Positions 61,002 to 64,000 of a DNA stretch of 64,000 bases are shown here, piece after piece. This stretch comes from Myxococcales bacterium. GTDB lineage: Bacteria; Myxococcota_A; Polyangia; Nannocystales; Nannocystaceae. Position 1 is the stretch's first letter. Every line of letters begins with the position of its first letter. The notes beneath the pieces are model-generated. The model made no database searches. It worked only from the letters and a program-made list of their open reading frames with translations, and was not told the origin of the DNA. The stretch lies in assembly GCA_014240065.1 (NCBI GenBank), contig JAAZXR010000002.1:1-64000 (forward strand), in the 5' to 3' direction. Both the position numbers and the translations under genes were made by a program.

Positions 61002-61948
61002 GCAAGCACCGCGCGCTGCTCACTGCGCTCGTGTGCGTGCTCGTGGTGGTCGCAGCGCCGTGGGTCGGCGCGCCGATGGACGACGGCGCCCGCGATTTTA
61101 TCTTGACGCAGCTTCGCATCCCCCGGGTGTGCATGGGGGCGCTCGTCGGCGCGGTCTTGGGGGTTACGGGCGCCGCGTACCAGACGATTTTTACGAATCC
61201 CCTGGCCACGCCCAGCACTGTGGGCACGAGCGCTGGGGCGACCCTCGGGGCGCTGAGCGTCTTGGTGTTGGCGCAAGGCGGCCAGGTCGTCGGGCTCCCG
61301 ATCCTCGTGGTGGCCGCGTTCGTCGGGGCGACGGTGGCGAGCCTCCTGGCGATCGGCGTGGCGGCCTCGGGGCGCGCGTCCTCAGAGGACATCATCCTCG
61401 CGGGGATCGCCGTCACGTTGGCCGCGAGCGCCCTCGCGCTGGGGTTGCAGTTCCAAGCGGACATCAACACCACCTTCGCGGCGGTGCGGTGGTCCTTGGG
61501 GAGCCTAATGGTCGTCGGGTTTGATCGTGTCCTCGTGTTCGCGCCGCTCGCCGGCGTATGTGTGCTGCTGATGCTCGGCCAAATGCGCGCGCTCGGAGCC
61601 CTCGCGTCGGGGGCGGAGCGCGCCCGCACGCAGGGCGTCGATGTCGCCCGTGTGCGGACATTGTGTCTGCTCGGCGGCGCGCTCGGGGTCGGCGCCGCCG
61701 TCGCCTTGTGCGGCCCGATCGCGTTCGTGGGGTTGATCGTGCCTCACCTGGTTCGCCGCAGCGTGGGCGCCTCGCAGCGGATTTTGTTGCCGTGTTCGGT
61801 GGTGGTGGGGGCGGCGTTGCTGGTGGTCTGCGATGTGCTCGCGCGCACGGCGTGGCCGGGTCGCGAGATCCCGGTGGGCGTGTTGACCGCGGCCCTCGGG
61901 GCTCCCGCGCTCTTGGTGCTGCTGTTTGGCCGGCGGACGGGCGCCTAA
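60998..61948 (+). CDS. ABC transporter permease (FecCD/BtuC family)
   Basis: This 316-aa permease has nine or ten hydrophobic segments. FecCD signatures are LRIPRVCMGALVGAVLGVTGAAYQ (split over residues 34-57), NPLATPSTVGTSAGATLGAL, and the C-terminal GPIAFVGLIVPHLVRRSVG that contacts the ATPase. The start is GTG at 60998, overlapping the ATPase stop; the longer frame upstream is a shadow. It completes the importer. The DUF5522-PP-loop gene starts about 130 nt downstream. Confidence 0.92.
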   Translation: MSKHRALLTALVCVLVVVAAPWVGAPMDDGARDFILTQLRIPRVCMGALVGAVLGVTGAAYQTIFTNPLATPSTVGTSAGATLGALSVLVLAQGGQVVGLPILVVAAFVGATVASLLAIGVAASGRASSEDIILAGIAVTLAASALALGLQFQADINTTFAAVRWSLGSLMVVGFDRVLVFAPLAGVCVLLMLGQMRALGALASGAERARTQGVDVARVRTLCLLGGALGVGAAVALCGPIAFVGLIVPHLVRRSVGASQRILLPCSVVVGAALLVVCDVLARTAWPGREIPVGVLTAALGAPALLVLLFGRRTGA

Positions 61949-62078
61949 CGGGCAGCGGAGGGCGGCCTCGCGCGGGCGGATGGGGCCGCTTGCGTTCACG
62001 AGGAGCGCGCCGAGAAGAAAAAATACTCGCGGGTACGCTTGTCTCGTCCGAGGTGGCTCGCTACACATCTCCCACGGG

Positions 62079-62906
62079 ATGGCGACCGAGGCGCATACAA
62101 AAATTTGGGAGCAGCACGAGCTCGCGTGTTCGCGGGGGGAGGCGACGTACCGCGATCCGGCGACGGGCTATCAGGTGATGACGCGGGTCGGCTTGGTCAG
62201 CCGCGGGCAGTGTTGCGGTTCCGGTTGCCGACACTGTCCGTTCGAGCACGCCGAGGTGCCGTCGGAGCGACGGCCCCCCGAGGCGCGCTGGCTCCACGAG
62301 GCGGAGCTGTCGGCCGCCCCGGCGGACGGGATCGATGTGCTGTTTTGGAGCGGAGGCAAGGACAGCTACGCGGCGTATCTCGATTTGCAACAAGAGCGCG
62401 CGCGTCCGTGCGTCCTCTTGACGACCTATGACGGCGTGGCAGGGCGGGTGGCGCACCAAGAGCTGAGCTTGGAGGTCATCCGACGCCAAGCCCGCGCGCT
62501 CGACGTCCCCTCGCTGGCGGTTCCGCTCGCGAGGGGGGGCGCGTACGTCGAGCAGGTGGAGCGTGGCCTGCAAAAGATCATCGCGCGGGGTCGAGTGTCG
62601 AGGCTGGTGTTTGGGGATCTCCACCTCGCGGAGATTCGCCGATGGCGCGAGGCGATGCTGGGATCGGTGGCGGCGGCGGCGGGCGCGACCCTGCATTTTC
62701 CGCTGTGGGGTGTGGACTACGGCGTGTTGAGGCGCCGTCTCAAGGCGTCGGGCGCGACCTTTCGTGTGTGCGCCTCCCAGATCCCAGGTGCGCTGTCCGT
62801 GGGCAGCAGCTGGAGTCCAGCGCCCTCCGCCGAGCTCCCCGACTCGGTCGATCCGTTCGGAGAGTGGGGAGAATTCCACACCGAAGTTGTCTTCCCGACG
62901 TCGTAG
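62079..62906 (+). CDS. DUF5522 - N-type PP-loop ATP pyrophosphatase (Dph6-like) fusion
   Basis: This is a 275-aa two-domain protein. Residues 10-57 match DUF5522: YRDPATGYQVMT followed by RGQCCGSGCRHCPFEH with Cys45, 46, 50 and 53, probably a metal or Fe-S site. Residues 85-275 are an N-type ATP pyrophosphatase with the PP-loop VLFWSGGKDSYAAY (91-96) and the downstream LVFGDLHLAEIRRWRE, as in diphthine-ammonia ligase-like proteins. Bacteria do not make diphthamide, so an amidation or thiolation of another molecule is expected. Proximity to a BtuFDC-type importer hints at a corrinoid or metal chelate, but this is inference. ATG at 62079 starts just before DUF5522. Confidence 0.83.
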   Translation: MATEAHTKIWEQHELACSRGEATYRDPATGYQVMTRVGLVSRGQCCGSGCRHCPFEHAEVPSERRPPEARWLHEAELSAAPADGIDVLFWSGGKDSYAAYLDLQQERARPCVLLTTYDGVAGRVAHQELSLEVIRRQARALDVPSLAVPLARGGAYVEQVERGLQKIIARGRVSRLVFGDLHLAEIRRWREAMLGSVAAAAGATLHFPLWGVDYGVLRRRLKASGATFRVCASQIPGALSVGSSWSPAPSAELPDSVDPFGEWGEFHTEVVFPTS

Positions 62907-62939
62907 CGGGCGCGCTGGTGGGCGCGGTCACGCGCGCCT

Positions 62940-64000
62940 CTACTGTGAGACGTAGGTGGAAGCACGCTTGAGGTTCGTCGCGATCTCTGCGCGAATCGCC
63001 TCACCGGAGGCCTCGTACATCGCGAGGCTGCGGTCTTCGAGCGTCCCCGTGAGTCGAACGGAGACGATGGATAAGAGGTCGCCTTCGAGCGCCTCGGGGA
63101 GGTTCATGGCGACGCGCATGCCGTCGGTGTCCCCTCGCACGGTGGCGATCACGGGCAGCTCGTAGGTGTCCTCGTCCGTTGTCACGATCGCGACCGCGGA
63201 GGTGCTCCACTCGCGCTCATCCACGACGCCGTTGGCCGTGTGCCAGTGGGTGTCGCCGCTCGCGTCCAACAGGCCGACGAGGATTTGATGTGACGCTTCG
63301 TCCTCGCTCGGGGTGCCCGAGTCTGCCGTGGGGCTTTGACCCTCCGGGGCGCCCCAGCCGCTGATGGTGGTGATGTACCCGAGGACCTGGTTGTACACGT
63401 AGGGCGAGACGCTCGTGGGGTCACAGTAGCCCATGTAGTCGTAGGCGCCGTCGGGCGGGAAGAACTCGTTGGCGCGACCCTCGATGAACTTCCAGCTGTA
63501 GCCCCCGATGATGCCACCGGGGTAGGGGTAGGCCGGGTCGGGGCCGCCGGCGTCGCCGCAGGGCGAATGTCGGCGGCCTTGGGTGTGCCCCACCTCGTGC
63601 ACGAAGGTCTCGGCGGCGTAGTTGCCGATGGTCGTGTCGTCCTCGCCGGCGCTGATCTCACTCCAGAGCCCCACGCTCACCCGAGAGGTGTCGTTGAACA
63701 TGCTCGGGGGCCCGGGGATGTCGATGGCTTCGCCGCCCACGCCGCTCGGGCCGTCGTCGCACGGATCGATGATTCCGAACACGTAGTCTCCAGGGGCGAT
63801 GCTCAGCTGCTCACGTAGCTGCGCGAGGTAGCTGAGGACGGGCGAGAAGGTGAACAGGTCTTCAAGGGGCTCGTCCCACACGACAGGCTCAAGGACGTTC
63901 ATGTACACCGCGTTGACGGGGTTTTGAGCCTTGAGCCAGTTGGCCATGTCGGAGATGGCTCGCTCCGAGGGTTGCGGCGCGTCGGCACATCCCGCGCCGA
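62940..64000 (-). CDS. Metalloprotease-like lipoprotein, partial at the N-terminus
   Basis: About 353 residues are visible; the protein extends past the right edge. The last codons in the window read GAGC-ADAPQPSE, a lipobox followed by a linker, so only the signal peptide is missing. A zinc motif EVGHTQGRRHS (preceded by His, HEVGHxxxxxH) lies about 120 residues in, followed by the Gly/Pro-rich GGIIGGYSW and YDYMGYCDP, where a Met-turn could be. The C-terminal 120 residues are beta-rich (ELPVIATVRGDTDGMRV). It looks like a secreted metzincin-like protease. An internal Met at 63947 is not the start. Confidence 0.75.
   Translation of the reverse strand, partial: GAGCADAPQPSERAISDMANWLKAQNPVNAVYMNVLEPVVWDEPLEDLFTFSPVLSYLAQLREQLSIAPGDYVFGIIDPCDDGPSGVGGEAIDIPGPPSMFNDTSRVSVGLWSEISAGEDDTTIGNYAAETFVHEVGHTQGRRHSPCGDAGGPDPAYPYPGGIIGGYSWKFIEGRANEFFPPDGAYDYMGYCDPTSVSPYVYNQVLGYITTISGWGAPEGQSPTADSGTPSEDEASHQILVGLLDASGDTHWHTANGVVDEREWSTSAVAIVTTDEDTYELPVIATVRGDTDGMRVAMNLPEALEGDLLSIVSVRLTGTLEDRSLAMYEASGEAIRAEIATNLKRASTYVSQ

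Overview
This is a GC-rich (by eye well above 60 %), densely packed bacterial chromosome segment of about 57 protein genes. I see no rRNA, tRNA, CRISPR array, insertion sequence or prophage. The gene set suggests a myxobacterium-like organism (Myxococcota or a related former deltaproteobacterium). Reasons: many lipoproteins with Cys/Asp-rich tails, FtsI with a C-terminal PASTA domain, a meso-DAP-type MurE, an SDR-type threonine dehydrogenase, and a steroid 5-alpha-reductase that reads like the animal enzyme. The taxonomic call is inference.

Layout. 1-1650 (minus): tdh-kbl threonine catabolism, cut by the left edge. 2170-4572 (plus): 2-Cys peroxiredoxin with a terminator, steroid 5-alpha-reductase, one unknown gene. 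4580-22987 (mostly minus): an MBL-fold hydrolase, then a scattered division and cell wall (dcw) cluster. In transcription order it is rsmH-ftsL-ftsI, murE-lipase, mraY-murD and ftsW. murF is inverted, and cyclophilin, an M50-like peptidase, an aromatic amino acid decarboxylase, an HNH protein, a Cys-rich lipoprotein and a YkgJ-like protein lie between the pieces. 23205-27072: five poorly characterised genes, namely a Fic-like protein without its catalytic His, a DUF115/MptE-like protein coupled to an 88-residue protein, a free-standing piece of a sigma-54 core-binding domain, and a lipoprotein. 27225-31524: gatCAB followed by mtnA.

31729-36244: small lipoprotein, HSL-type esterase, LuxR-type regulator, HGSNAT-like membrane acyltransferase. 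35570-37811: modABC molybdate transporter joined by 4-nt overlaps. 37873-39668: DNA polymerase IV and oligoribonuclease, convergent. 39783-42622: CocE/X-Pro peptidase-like lipoprotein with an EamA transporter. 42676-49833: threonine dehydratase with a lipoprotein, a GT39-type glycosyltransferase, Sua5/TsaC with an unknown gene, a metzincin-like lipoprotein. 49858-55224: metallophosphoesterase, small membrane protein, ligA, large lipoprotein. 55539-58748: HesB/IscA protein, DUF5690-like transporter, sialidase-like lipoprotein. 58760-62906: YccF, then a BtuF/BtuD/BtuC-type importer and a DUF5522-PP-loop fusion. 62940-64000: a partial metalloprotease-like lipoprotein.

Most genes are housekeeping. 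The strongest unusual signals are the orphan sigma-54 core-binding fragment, the degenerate Fic protein beside it, the animal-like steroid reductase, the DUF5522-PP-loop fusion, a terminator-like hairpin in the rsmH leader, and an SD-sequestering hairpin at the peroxiredoxin start. Start codons follow homology, gene overlap and RBS where visible; many are GTG.
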